Source: CAYGZA01 sp964354135
GTDB lineage: Bacteria; Planctomycetota; Planctomycetia; Pirellulales; Thermoguttaceae
DNA: 28,746 nt
Assembly (NCBI GenBank): GCA_964354135.1
Contig: CAYGZA010000044.1
Coordinates: forward strand, 1-28,746
Reading direction: 5' to 3'
Shown one piece after another: positions 17,461 to 23,609 of the stretch. How positions within the stretch are numbered: the first letter of the stretch is position 1; the number at the start of each line of letters is the position of its first letter. The position numbers and the translations under genes were made by a program. The notes beneath the pieces are model-generated. The model ran no database searches. It saw only the letters and a program-made list of their open reading frames with translations, and was not told where the DNA came from.

Positions 17461-18267
17461 ATGACTTTTGCCGCCAAACCCCATCGCCGCCCGTTTCAGT
17501 ACAGCCTGCGAACGCTGCTCTTGGTGATGCTCTTGGCGAGCCTCCCCTTGAGTTGGCTCGGCGCCACGCTGCGCAGCGCTGGAAGGCAGCGCGAGGCGGT
17601 GGAGGCGATCCTCGCGTCGGGCGGGAGCGTCAAGTACGCGGATGAGAAGTTTCCCCCGGAGCGTTCAGCGCCGGCTTGGCTCGACAATCTGTTGGGAACG
17701 GGTTTCTTCGTAAACCTCGAAAACCTGCTGGGAAAGGACTTCTTCGTAAACGTTGCTGAGGCGCGAGTCGAAAGCGACGCAGGGATGGAACTCCTCCCCA
17801 GGTTGACCCAACTCCGAACCCTCTTTGCCGACAACGTGACGGACGCTGGCCTGGAACACCTCAAAGGGTTGACGGAACTGAAACATGTGTGCATCTATCA
17901 CAGCAGGGTGACGGACGCTGGCCTGGAACACCTCAAAGGGCTCACCCAGCTAAGATCGTTGATTCTCTGCTTCGTCCAGGTGACGGACGCTGGCCTGGAA
18001 CACCTCAAAGGGTTAACTCGACTGAAACGGTTGACGCTCAACCAGACGCAGGTCACGGACGCTGGCCTGGAACACCTCAAAGGGCTGACCGAACTCGAAC
18101 AGTTGTACTTCGGCGGAAATATAGGGGTGACGCACGCTGGGCTGGAGCGCGTCAAGGCGCTGCCGAAACTCACAATGTTGGTGGACACCTACGGCACCAA
18201 CGTCCTCGAGGCCGCTCGTGTGACCAAGTCCCCCGAAGCAGTGCCGAACTGCCGCAATTCCCGGTGA
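17461..18267 (+). CDS. Leucine-rich-repeat protein with N-terminal membrane anchor (copy A)
   Basis: The protein has 268 residues. MTFAAKPHRRPFQYSLRTLL is the planctomycete-type basic leader, followed by a hydrophobic span (LLLVMLLASLPLSWLGA) that anchors or exports it. Residues 74-97 contain a direct 12-residue duplication, LDNLLGTGFFVN then LENLLGKDFFVN. From about residue 100 there are five 24-25-residue leucine-rich repeats of the form VTDAGLEHLKGLTxLxxLxL (ribonuclease-inhibitor/cysteine-containing class), ending at AGLERVKALPKLTML. Such repeats make protein-binding arcs; the partner is unknown. The repeats are unusually uniform at DNA level, indicating recent internal amplification. The short C-terminus PEAVPNCRNSR differs from that of copy B. 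Confidence 0.85.
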   Translation: MTFAAKPHRRPFQYSLRTLLLVMLLASLPLSWLGATLRSAGRQREAVEAILASGGSVKYADEKFPPERSAPAWLDNLLGTGFFVNLENLLGKDFFVNVAEARVESDAGMELLPRLTQLRTLFADNVTDAGLEHLKGLTELKHVCIYHSRVTDAGLEHLKGLTQLRSLILCFVQVTDAGLEHLKGLTRLKRLTLNQTQVTDAGLEHLKGLTELEQLYFGGNIGVTHAGLERVKALPKLTMLVDTYGTNVLEAARVTKSPEAVPNCRNSR

Positions 18268-18353
18268 CGCGATGATGGCTCCCCGGCAACCGGACTGCGG
18301 ACGGGGGGCGAGTAGGCGCCGGCAATCGTTACCCAGGTGCAAGGTTCTCTGAC

Positions 18354-19148
18354 ATGACTTTCGCCGCCAAACCCCATCGCCGCCCGTTTCAGTACAGCCT
18401 GCGAACGCTGCTCTTGGNNNNNNNNNNNNNNNNNNNNNNNNNNNNNNNNNNNNNNNNNNNNNNNNNNNNNNNNNNNNNNNNNNNNNNNNNNNNNNNNNNN
18501 NNNNNNNNNNNNNNNNNCCTCGAAAACCTGCTGGGAAAGGACTTCTTCGTAAACGTTGCTGAGGCGCGAGTCCAAAGCGACGCAGGGATGGAACTCCTCC
18601 CCAGGTTGACCAAACTCCGCACCCTCTTTGCCGACAACGTGACGGACGCGGGGCTGGAACACCTCAAAGGGTTGACGGAACTGACACATGTGTCCATCTC
18701 TCACAGCAGGGTGACGGACGCTGGCCTGGAACACCTCAAAGGGCTGACGCAGCTAAGATCGTTGATTGTCTACTTCGTCCAGGTGACGGACGCTGGGCTG
18801 GAACACCTCAAAGGGTTAACTCGACTGAAACGGTTGACGCTCAACCAGACGCAGGTCACGGACGCTGGCCTGGAACACCTCAAAGGGCTGACCGAACTCG
18901 AACAGTTGTACTTGGGCGGAAATACAGGGGTGACGCGCGCTGGGCTGGAGCGCGTCAAATCGCTGCCGAAACTCACAATGTTGGAGATCTACGGCTCCAA
19001 CGTCCTCGAGGCCGCTCGTGTGAGCAAGTCCCCCGAAGCAGCGCCGAACTGCGTGTATGACCTCCCACTCCCCTTCCGAGGTCCAGGGTCCCAAACTCCA
19101 GGGCAGCCTGCGAATGCCGCGCGAAGTGAGGCAGCCAACGGCCCGTAG
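18354..19148 (+). CDS. Leucine-rich-repeat protein (copy B), interrupted by the assembly gap
   Basis: This is a near-identical duplicate of the gene at 17461. The leader MTFAAKPHRRPFQYSLRTLL is intact, then 100 N replace the membrane span and the following segment, then LENLLGKDFFVNVAEARVQS and five repeats follow. Frame is kept across the N-run, and the difference in offset before and after it (90 bases) is a multiple of three. Base substitutions are scattered and mostly conservative. The C-terminus diverges after PEAAPNC into VYDLPLPFRGPGSQTPGQPA and is about 27 residues longer than in copy A, because the duplication ends there. Whether this copy is functional cannot be judged until the gap is closed. 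Confidence 0.72.
   Translation: MTFAAKPHRRPFQYSLRTLLLXXXXXXXXXXXXXXXXXXXXXXXXXXXXXXXXXXLENLLGKDFFVNVAEARVQSDAGMELLPRLTKLRTLFADNVTDAGLEHLKGLTELTHVSISHSRVTDAGLEHLKGLTQLRSLIVYFVQVTDAGLEHLKGLTRLKRLTLNQTQVTDAGLEHLKGLTELEQLYLGGNTGVTRAGLERVKSLPKLTMLEIYGSNVLEAARVSKSPEAAPNCVYDLPLPFRGPGSQTPGQPANAARSEAANGP
18418..18517. other. Assembly gap (100 N)
   Basis: Exactly 100 N, a conventional placeholder. Alignment to copy A predicts that the missing sequence corresponds to 17525-17714, that is 190 bases. The gap ends exactly at the boundary between the two 36-bp direct repeats of copy A, as expected for a repeat-induced assembly break. Confidence 0.95.
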
Positions 19149-19195
19149 TTGCCCGCGTTCGCCGCACCAGCAACCCGAAGGGGAGGGAGACGTAG

Positions 19196-19375
19196 TCGGT
19201 CGATAGCGGGTTTTCTGCCGAGCCGCAGCTCCGAGAGGCCGCCCGCGAGTGTTCCTTCCCCGTGATCGACGCCCTGGCAGCCCTGGCCGCGGACGGGACC
19301 CTGCTGATCTCGGTCGTCCACCGCGGCTCTTCCGGCCCGGTGCGGGTGCGGATCCGGGGCTCGTCGCCTAACTGA
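19196..19375 (+). pseudogene. C-terminal relic resembling an alpha-L-arabinofuranosidase
   Basis: A 59-codon open frame without a start codon reads GFSAEPQLREAARECSFPVI, then DALAALAADGTLLISVVHRG and SSGPVRVRI before its TGA. The run of a conserved Pro-x-x-Asp-Ala, an Asp-Gly turn and a strand pair ending in Val-Arg-Ile resembles the C-terminal beta-sandwich of GH51-type arabinofuranosidases. Upstream sequence in this frame is closed by a stop at 19193. It is the tail of a gene whose catalytic part is gone. Its last eight bases overlap the end of the convergent isomerase-like gene. Confidence 0.45.
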
Positions 19376-20342
19376 GGCCCTTCAGGTAGCGTACCTGGCG
19401 GGCGAGGATCGCGGCCCGCTCGGCGGCCGGGTACTTGCCCAGCGATTCGTCCTCGACGCAGAGGTCGTTGGCGTAGCCCGACTTCCGGAGGATCGCAACC
19501 ACGCGGCGGAAGTCGATGTCGCCCTCATCGACCGGGCAGCAGTACTTTTCGTACCCCCAGCCCATCGGCCGCTTTTTCTCGCGCTCGCCCTCGGGGAACC
19601 GGATGCTCTTGCAGTGCGTGTGGAACACGCGGGGGCCGAACGTCTCGTACAGCTCGTAGAGCTTCGAGAGCGGGTGCCCAAACCAATAGAAGTTCCCCGT
19701 GTCGAGCGTGAGCCCCAGCCGCCCGGAGCCGACGCCGTCGAAGAGGGCCTTCAGGAACGCCGGGTCGTTGGTGGTCCCGCCGTGATTCTCGATTCCGAAG
19801 GTGACGCCGGTCGATTCGGTCGCGGCGAGGAGCTTCCGCAGGATGCGAATCGAGAACTGAAGGAACTCCGACCCCGAGAGCTTGTGCGGCACGACGTCGA
19901 TGCGGATGGCCTTGACGCCCAACGCCTCGGCGGCCCGCGCGACTTTGATGCCCCACTCCAGCTCGAAATCCGGCCGGTCGTCGAAGCGGTTGTACATGCA
20001 AAACGCGGTGATCCGCTGTTGCGCGGCCTTCATGTCGGCCGCGAGCCGCTCGATTCCGCCGGCCGTGGCCGCCGAGTACTTCTTGGCAGGATTGAACAAC
20101 TCGGACAAGGAGAGGTCCTCGGTGATCGTGGCCTCGACGCCCTGCGCCCCGAGCTTCTCAAGCGCCGACCAGCAATCCTTCTCCCCGGTGACCTTGAGAT
20201 GCGGGTCGCGGCAACTGACGCAAAGGGCCTGCCCCGTCGGCTTGCTTGCCGCAACGCCGCCAGCGAGCGACGCCACGCTGGCCCCCGCCAGCAAGCCGCA
20301 CGATCTTCGTACAAACTCCCTGCGAGTGAGCGAATCTCTCAT
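19368..20342 (-). CDS. Tat-exported sugar phosphate isomerase/epimerase-like TIM-barrel protein
   Basis: The protein has 324 residues from the ATG at 20342, preceded by GGAG nine bases upstream; a longer open frame exists but its extension is not protein-like. MRDSLTRREFVRRSCGLLAG is a twin-arginine signal, so the folded protein is exported. The body is an AP-endonuclease-2-type barrel like hydroxypyruvate isomerase and inosose dehydratase. Metal ligands are visible at Glu185 (FGIENHGG), Asp214 (LTLDTGN), His243 (FHTHCKS) and Glu297 (CVEDES). Planctomycetes carry many such exported paralogues, and their substrates are largely unknown. A TACAAT -10-like box (20447-20442) lies about 100 bases upstream. 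It is convergent with the arabinofuranosidase relic. Confidence 0.87.
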   Translation of the reverse strand: MRDSLTRREFVRRSCGLLAGASVASLAGGVAASKPTGQALCVSCRDPHLKVTGEKDCWSALEKLGAQGVEATITEDLSLSELFNPAKKYSAATAGGIERLAADMKAAQQRITAFCMYNRFDDRPDFELEWGIKVARAAEALGVKAIRIDVVPHKLSGSEFLQFSIRILRKLLAATESTGVTFGIENHGGTTNDPAFLKALFDGVGSGRLGLTLDTGNFYWFGHPLSKLYELYETFGPRVFHTHCKSIRFPEGEREKKRPMGWGYEKYCCPVDEGDIDFRRVVAILRKSGYANDLCVEDESLGKYPAAERAAILARQVRYLKGLS

Positions 20343-20460
20343 GGAACCATTCTCCAGGTGAAGCAGCCCAAGTGGCGTCGCGCGATACGGAGCCGGCCCG
20401 ATCTTGCGGCGGCATGCCGCACTCGCCGCCGGGAGCGCCTTATTGTAGTCCGCCGCACCG

Positions 20461-20601
20461 AGGTTTTCCACGACGCAAGGCGAGACGATTTCTGAAGCGA
20501 TTGCCAACCTGAAGGAGGCGACGGAGTTGTACCTGGAGGAGTTCCCGGTCGCCACTGCGGGACGCGCGTGGGTGACCACGTTCGAGGTGAGTTGTGCCTA
20601 A
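20461..20601 (+). pseudogene. hicB: hicB antitoxin remnant (N-terminus missing)
   Basis: The frame reads RFSTTQGETISEAIANLKEA then TELYLEEFPVATAGRAWVTT and FEVSCA to a TAA. This is the classic central and C-terminal part of a HicB antitoxin, with the TQGET..EA..NLKEA.ELYLEEF block. A TAG (20446-20448) interrupts the frame just upstream and the usual first 25-30 residues are not present, so no functional start exists. It leads directly into the hicA remnant with a small overlap, as in intact hicBA loci. Confidence 0.72.
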
Positions 20602-20717
20602 ACTGCCGCGGATCAGCGGCGAGGATTCACCGCGAGTTGAAGGCCGGTACGCTGCACAGCGTTCTGAAGCAGGCGGAGGTTGCCCCGGATGACTTCTTGG
20701 ACACTCTCCACGGCTGA
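20594..20717 (+). pseudogene. hicA: hicA toxin remnant (internal deletion, frameshifted)
   Basis: A GTG at 20594 starts MPKLPRISG, the typical HicA N-terminus. The sequence then jumps, in a different frame from 20628, to HRELKAGTLHSVLKQAEVAP and DDFLDTLHG followed by a stop, the typical HicA C-terminus. About 40 central residues, including the region with the active-site histidine of the double-stranded-RNA-binding fold, are missing. The toxin is therefore dead. Together with the truncated hicB upstream this is a decayed type II toxin-antitoxin locus. Confidence 0.68.
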
Positions 20718-20783
20718 GGAACGATAGGGTGACCTGCCCGTGATGGAAAGGTTCCTCGCACCTTTCGTCTTCCCCCTGTGGTG

Positions 20784-21338
20784 CTATGGGAGTCCGATGC
20801 GCGAGAGAAAGCTGGCAAAGCGGTGCGATATGTCCTCTCGGTAGATTTGTGCCACCTTGCAGACGAAACTCGATGGCTTAAGCTTCTTCAAATAGCTGAC
20901 GTTGACGGAGAAGTAATGCTTGAAGTCGATCACTGACGGGACAATGGGAACGCTGGGCGGAAACTCCAGGTAGTGATATCGCGGCGTCTCATTGTTCCGC
21001 AGGTTCGAGCCCGGCGTCTTGTTCTTGTTGATCGTCTGCATGGCCATTTCGAGCTCGGAAAGGTGCTCGCCCACGTATACGTGCTCGAGGTTATAAAGGG
21101 GAGCGACGAGTACGGAAAACAGCGTCTTGTCCTCGTTCTGCGTTTTCTTGCGTGACCATCTGACGCCGTAGTCCTGCTTCAAGTCGCAATCCTGCGAAAG
21201 AACGATGACCAGAGGGAAGACAATTCGAGAGACCTCGATGACACCTGCCATCTCCGAGACATACTCGGTGTATGCCACGTCCCGGAATATGTCGCCCTGG
21301 CAAACGCGTGCGACGTTCTGCGTGCGGACCTTAATCAT
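20784..21338 (-). CDS. Uncharacterised 184-aa protein with QGDIF and LSQDCDL motifs
   Basis: The 184-residue protein starts MIKVRTQNVARVCQGDIFRD. It has a short hydrophobic strand region FPLVIVLSQDCDLKQDYG (residues 41-58), then APLYNLEHVYVGE, ETPRYHYLEFPPS, IDFKHYFSVNVSYLK and a C-terminal REDISHRFASFLSRIGLP. I recall similar QGDIF/QDCDL proteins as conserved hypotheticals but know no activity. The Asp-Cys-Asp and His/Tyr-rich positions could be an active or metal site. Its ATG overlaps the stop of the 63-aa gene by eight bases, so it is the third gene of a coupled operon. Composition is clearly less GC-rich than the flanking glycosidase genes (28 of 60 bases G/C in 20881-20940, counted by hand), which suggests acquisition by transfer. 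Confidence 0.8.
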   Translation of the reverse strand: MIKVRTQNVARVCQGDIFRDVAYTEYVSEMAGVIEVSRIVFPLVIVLSQDCDLKQDYGVRWSRKKTQNEDKTLFSVLVAPLYNLEHVYVGEHLSELEMAMQTINKNKTPGSNLRNNETPRYHYLEFPPSVPIVPSVIDFKHYFSVNVSYLKKLKPSSFVCKVAQIYREDISHRFASFLSRIGLP

Positions 21339-21522
21339 GGATGATGTTTGCTCTGATCACTTCGCGCTTCGGCTTCCCTGTGCCGTAAACCTTCACCGCC
21401 TCCTTCATCTCCGCTTCGAGCTGCATCTCGATCGGTGGCTGTTCAGCAGGAGCGGCCTCGTCGATGTGCGTAGGTGCGCCCTTCCGGTATTCAGGCGAGA
21501 ACAGTTGCTCTTCGCTGGTCAT
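21331..21522 (-). CDS. Small acidic 63-aa protein within the TIGR04255-like operon
   Basis: The 63-residue product starts MTSEEQLFSPEYRKGAPTHI; its middle is acidic and proline-rich, and a predicted amphipathic helix follows (MQLEAEMKEAVKVYG). I do not recognise it. It overlaps the upstream TIGR04255-like gene by 32 bases and the downstream 184-aa gene by eight, so it is embedded in the operon and almost certainly translated with both. The charge and size would suit an adaptor, antitoxin or inhibitor, but that is inference. Confidence 0.65.
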   Translation of the reverse strand: MTSEEQLFSPEYRKGAPTHIDEAAPAEQPPIEMQLEAEMKEAVKVYGTGKPKREVIRANIIHD

Positions 21523-22357
21523 GGGCTAGTCCCATCTTCTTTCTCAGGCCGTCAGTGATGACCCGCTCGAAGGACGCGTTGATTCTCTCGTGAAATCGGT
21601 CGAGATACTGCGGGATCTCTTCCCTGCCCAGCAGCCGGGCGCAGTACACGTCGTGGTCGAGGGTGAAAAGCTTCCTCCTCACGACCGCAGGGAAGTCGGG
21701 ATTCGCCATTCCGTACTGAAACCGCATGTTCATGTCGCCATAGTTCAGATCCAGAACATGAAACGCGCGGGCAACCGTCGCCGGATCGTCGGCGAGGTTG
21801 AACGCCGAGAGGACATCGGGGTGGAGATACTGCTCCCATTCAGTCGGATTCTTCTCCTTCGGAAAGTCCAGGTTATCGATGTACCGCAAGCCGAGCCGCT
21901 TCACCTGGAGGCCGTCGACGGCGTCGAACAGCGCGTTCGTGGCAATCAGGAAGTCGTTTCGAAGAATGTCGAACGACTCGTAACTCTTATACTCGACGTA
22001 CATAAACTCGCCGGTGACGTTGATGAGCTTGTCCCGCTTCCGGGAGTGGTACATCCACTGGTACGTTTCCTGCCGGGATTGCTGCACGCCCGCGGAGGTC
22101 GAGAACATGACCTGCTGTAGGACCTGTTTCCTCGGCTCCGCGATCGGAAACTGCTTCTTGATCGCTTGAACGACGCTCTGCGGCGGGCCCTCATCGAGTG
22201 TCGGAATGTGCGACGTGAAGTCGATCCGGGCGATGACCTGCTTCAGGAAGTTTCTCTTGTACCTCTTCCGTGACGGTGTTACAGGTGCCCCGGAGTTGCC
22301 CGCCCGGGCGGTTGATCGACGGGCGCTGTTTCCTTGGCTGACCCTCTTGCTCGCCAT
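21491..22357 (-). CDS. TIGR04255-like family protein
   Basis: I take the ATG at 22357 (288 residues): GAAAGG lies eight bases upstream, and a start at 22405 would lie in a non-protein-like leader. The first 30 residues are basic and disordered (MASKRVSQGNSARRSTARAG). The core then shows NFLKQVIARIDFTSHIPTLD (36-55), GEFMYVEYKSYESFDILRND, VKRLGLRYIDNLDFP (152-166) and a C-terminal FHERINASFERVITDGLRKK. These are the landmarks I associate with TIGR04255, a sporadically distributed family of about 260 residues with no known function. Sporadic distribution and the neighbouring toxin-antitoxin genes are compatible with a defence role. It is first of a three-gene operon behind a near-consensus promoter. 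Confidence 0.72.
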   Translation of the reverse strand: MASKRVSQGNSARRSTARAGNSGAPVTPSRKRYKRNFLKQVIARIDFTSHIPTLDEGPPQSVVQAIKKQFPIAEPRKQVLQQVMFSTSAGVQQSRQETYQWMYHSRKRDKLINVTGEFMYVEYKSYESFDILRNDFLIATNALFDAVDGLQVKRLGLRYIDNLDFPKEKNPTEWEQYLHPDVLSAFNLADDPATVARAFHVLDLNYGDMNMRFQYGMANPDFPAVVRRKLFTLDHDVYCARLLGREEIPQYLDRFHERINASFERVITDGLRKKMGLAHDQRRATVLA

Positions 22358-22402
22358 GACGCTAGCCTTTCGCTGCAGACCGTAAACCTCGCTGAAAGTC
22401 AC

Positions 22403-22439
22403 CACGTGAATCGATGGACGCCCATCGGCCCCCCACGTG
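22403..22439. promoter_or_regulatory. Pair of CACGTG palindromes in the leader of the TIGR04255-like operon
   Basis: CACGTG occurs at 22403-22408 and again at 22434-22439, 31 bases apart (about three helical turns), between the promoter at 22457-22485 and the ATG at 22357. The flanks extend symmetry slightly (TCACCACGTGA and CCACGTGG). They could be a paired operator. Confidence 0.35.
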
Positions 22440-22456
22440 GCGGTTCACGCGCTTGT

Positions 22457-22485
22457 AGCGTACTGGCGTTCAAACCGGTTGTCAA
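22457..22485 (-). promoter_or_regulatory. Sigma70-like promoter of the TIGR04255-like operon
   Basis: On the minus strand TTGACA (22485-22480) is followed after 17 bases by TACGCT (22462-22457). The -35 box is perfect. The predicted start near 22449 gives a leader of about 90 bases. Confidence 0.55.
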
Positions 22486-22898
22486 GGATTGTCGACCAAG
22501 ACCACGTCAATCCGCGTCCACGCGCAGGCTGAATTCCAGTTTCCAGCGGCGGTTGGTCTTGGTGCCGGCACAGCAGAGATCATACCTCGAGGATGTCGGC
22601 GGGCCTCTTGACGCCGTTTGCGCCCCGCTTGAACACGTGGCTGCGGCGCCTTGTTGGCGCTCTCGATTCTCTCATAGAGCGTCTCAGGCGCTATGTCCGC
22701 GCCGTTGGGCCAAGAGGTCGTATCGCCATCGATCCTGGCTTGCCGGAACAGCGCCAACTCTCTGAGGGCATCGAAGACGGGGCCGCTGCCGACGTACTGG
22801 GCGAAGTCAACGTCGCCCTCCAGGCCATCGTCAAAGACGACGCGATAGACATAGTCGTGTTTGTAGACGATTGACGTAACGTAATTGAAGTTCCACAC
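22482..22898 (-). CDS. DUF2442-type protein, possibly with an extended or frameshifted C-terminus
   Basis: I take the GTG at 22898, preceded by TGAGG six bases upstream. The first 80 residues read VWNFNYVTSIVYKHDYVYRV, then VFDDGLEGDVDFAQYVGSGP, and WPNGADIAPETLYERIE. This is the DUF2442 pattern (FDDG.G.VD, then WPNGaDiAPetLY). Members of this small family commonly sit beside RelE-like or DUF4160 genes in putative toxin-antitoxin modules. Here a RelE-type toxin and its antitoxin lie directly upstream on the same strand. After residue 80 the reading is Arg/Pro-rich and unlike the family, and other frames look more protein-like there (for example HVFKRGANGVKRPADILEV), so a frameshift or fusion near 22650 is likely. 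Confidence 0.68.
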   Translation of the reverse strand: MWNFNYVTSIVYKHDYVYRVVFDDGLEGDVDFAQYVGSGPVFDALRELALFRQARIDGDTTSWPNGADIAPETLYERIESANKAPQPRVQAGRKRRQEARRHPRGMISAVPAPRPTAAGNWNSACAWTRIDVVLVDNP

Positions 22899-22938
22899 AG
22901 TGGACCTCAGTCCAAGGGACACACCTCGCAACGTGTTC

Positions 22939-23211
22939 TCAGGGCGGGCCGACGCCACCCGTATTGGACCCGTCCCCAAACGGCTTGCGCCGGCTCGCCT
23001 TCGACTTGGCCACAAGCGCCCGAAACGCCGCGTTCGATTCCAATAGGTCGCTGACCAGCGGATCGTCGTCGGTCGCCTCCAAGGACTGAATGGCGACCAG
23101 ACGATGGTCCGGCAGTTCCACAACGATTGCCTGACCGGATTCACAGCACTCAGCCAGCGTCCCCTTCGGATCCGCTTCCAGTCGACTGAGAGGGATCATC
23201 TTCGTGCCCAT
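22939..23211 (-). CDS. Putative antitoxin of the RelE-type module
   Basis: The 90-residue protein starts MGTKMIPLSRLEADPKGTL and continues ECCESGQAIVVELPDHRLVA, then DPLVSDLLESNAAFRALVA and a basic SKASRRKPF. The short Phd/YefM-like start (a loading segment followed by GQ.IVVELPDHRLVAI) and the C-terminal helix suggest a type II antitoxin. AGGAG lies four bases before the ATG at 23211; an ATG at 23223 is an alternative. It overlaps the toxin gene upstream by about 60 bases, so the order is toxin first. The small overlapping pair with opposite charge tendency is the main support. Confidence 0.7.
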   Translation of the reverse strand: MGTKMIPLSRLEADPKGTLAECCESGQAIVVELPDHRLVAIQSLEATDDDPLVSDLLESNAAFRALVAKSKASRRKPFGDGSNTGGVGPP

Positions 23212-23494
23212 AAAACTCCTCATTCCCCACGATGAGCTTATTGCCGACCTTCCGCCCTACCACGAGAAGCACGACTTCCCGTCCCTCCAAATTATACAGC
23301 ACGCGGAGGTCCCCGACGCGGAGTTCAAACTCGGCCAGCGGGTTCGGACGCAGCCTCTTGATGGCCTTGGTCGGGGTCGTCGGCTGGTCTCGAAGCCGTG
23401 CGAGGATCGCCGCTTCCAGGATCCGTTGTTCGCGAACCGGCAGGGCCCGCAGTTGCGCTTCCGCGTCCTCCGTAATGGTGATCTCAAAGGCCAT
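23150..23494 (-). CDS. RelE/ParE-superfamily toxin
   Basis: The 114-residue protein starts MAFEITITEDAEAQLRALPV. It shows the RelE/ParE core: an N-terminal strand, two helices (REQRILEAAILARLRD), then KAIKRLRPNPLAEFELRVGD and LRVLYNLEGREVVLLVVGRK, the beta-sheet with the typical Leu-Arg-Val-Gly-Asp-x-Arg-Val-x-Tyr motif. Family members are ribosome-dependent mRNA interferases (RelE) or gyrase inhibitors (ParE). The tail NKLIVGNEEFYGHEDDPSQS is longer and more acidic than usual and is encoded over the start of the antitoxin gene. The overlap with the antitoxin ensures coupled expression. Confidence 0.82.
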   Translation of the reverse strand: MAFEITITEDAEAQLRALPVREQRILEAAILARLRDQPTTPTKAIKRLRPNPLAEFELRVGDLRVLYNLEGREVVLLVVGRKVGNKLIVGNEEFYGHEDDPSQSTGSGSEGDAG

Positions 23495-23609
23495 GGCACA
23501 GAGAGAAAGGCGTCAGGAGTCTTTGTTTGGCCAAGGTCTTCGCCGCACCGAAACGCTCTCCGCAAACAGAAACTCGCGCCGCTCCTTGCGTTCCCGCCGC
23601 AGCGTGCTC

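Larger units (their letters stand above)
17428..19050 (+). repeat. Tandem duplication (about 820 bp) carrying the leucine-rich-repeat gene
   Basis: The block from 17428 to about 18250 is repeated from 18320 to about 19050 with very high identity, beginning at the leader GGCAATCGTTACCCAGGTGC in both. The offset is 893 bases before the N-run and 803 after it. Within each copy a 72-bp unit (GTGACGGACGCTGGCCTGGA and following) recurs at 17836, 17908, 17980 and 18052, and at 18639, 18711, 18783 and 18855, encoding the protein repeats. Confidence 0.92.

Noticed and set aside
17836..18084. Regularly spaced 33-bp near-identical repeats with a 72-bp period, resembling a CRISPR array
   Set aside because: The repeats are in frame and encode VTDAGLEHLKGLT leucine-rich repeats. 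The intervening sequences are related to each other and also coding.
18973..19173. Minus-strand reading FGLLVRRTRA..RWLPHFARHSQ opposite the tail of LRR copy B, possibly a sorting-signal relic
   Set aside because: It has no start, no neighbouring domain and no family I can name with confidence; chance cannot be excluded.
22496..22566. Minus-strand peptide RRWKLEFSLRVDAD followed by a stop, looking like the end of a protein
   Set aside because: It is too short and without upstream coding context; recorded only as a hint of the frameshift discussed for the DUF2442 gene.
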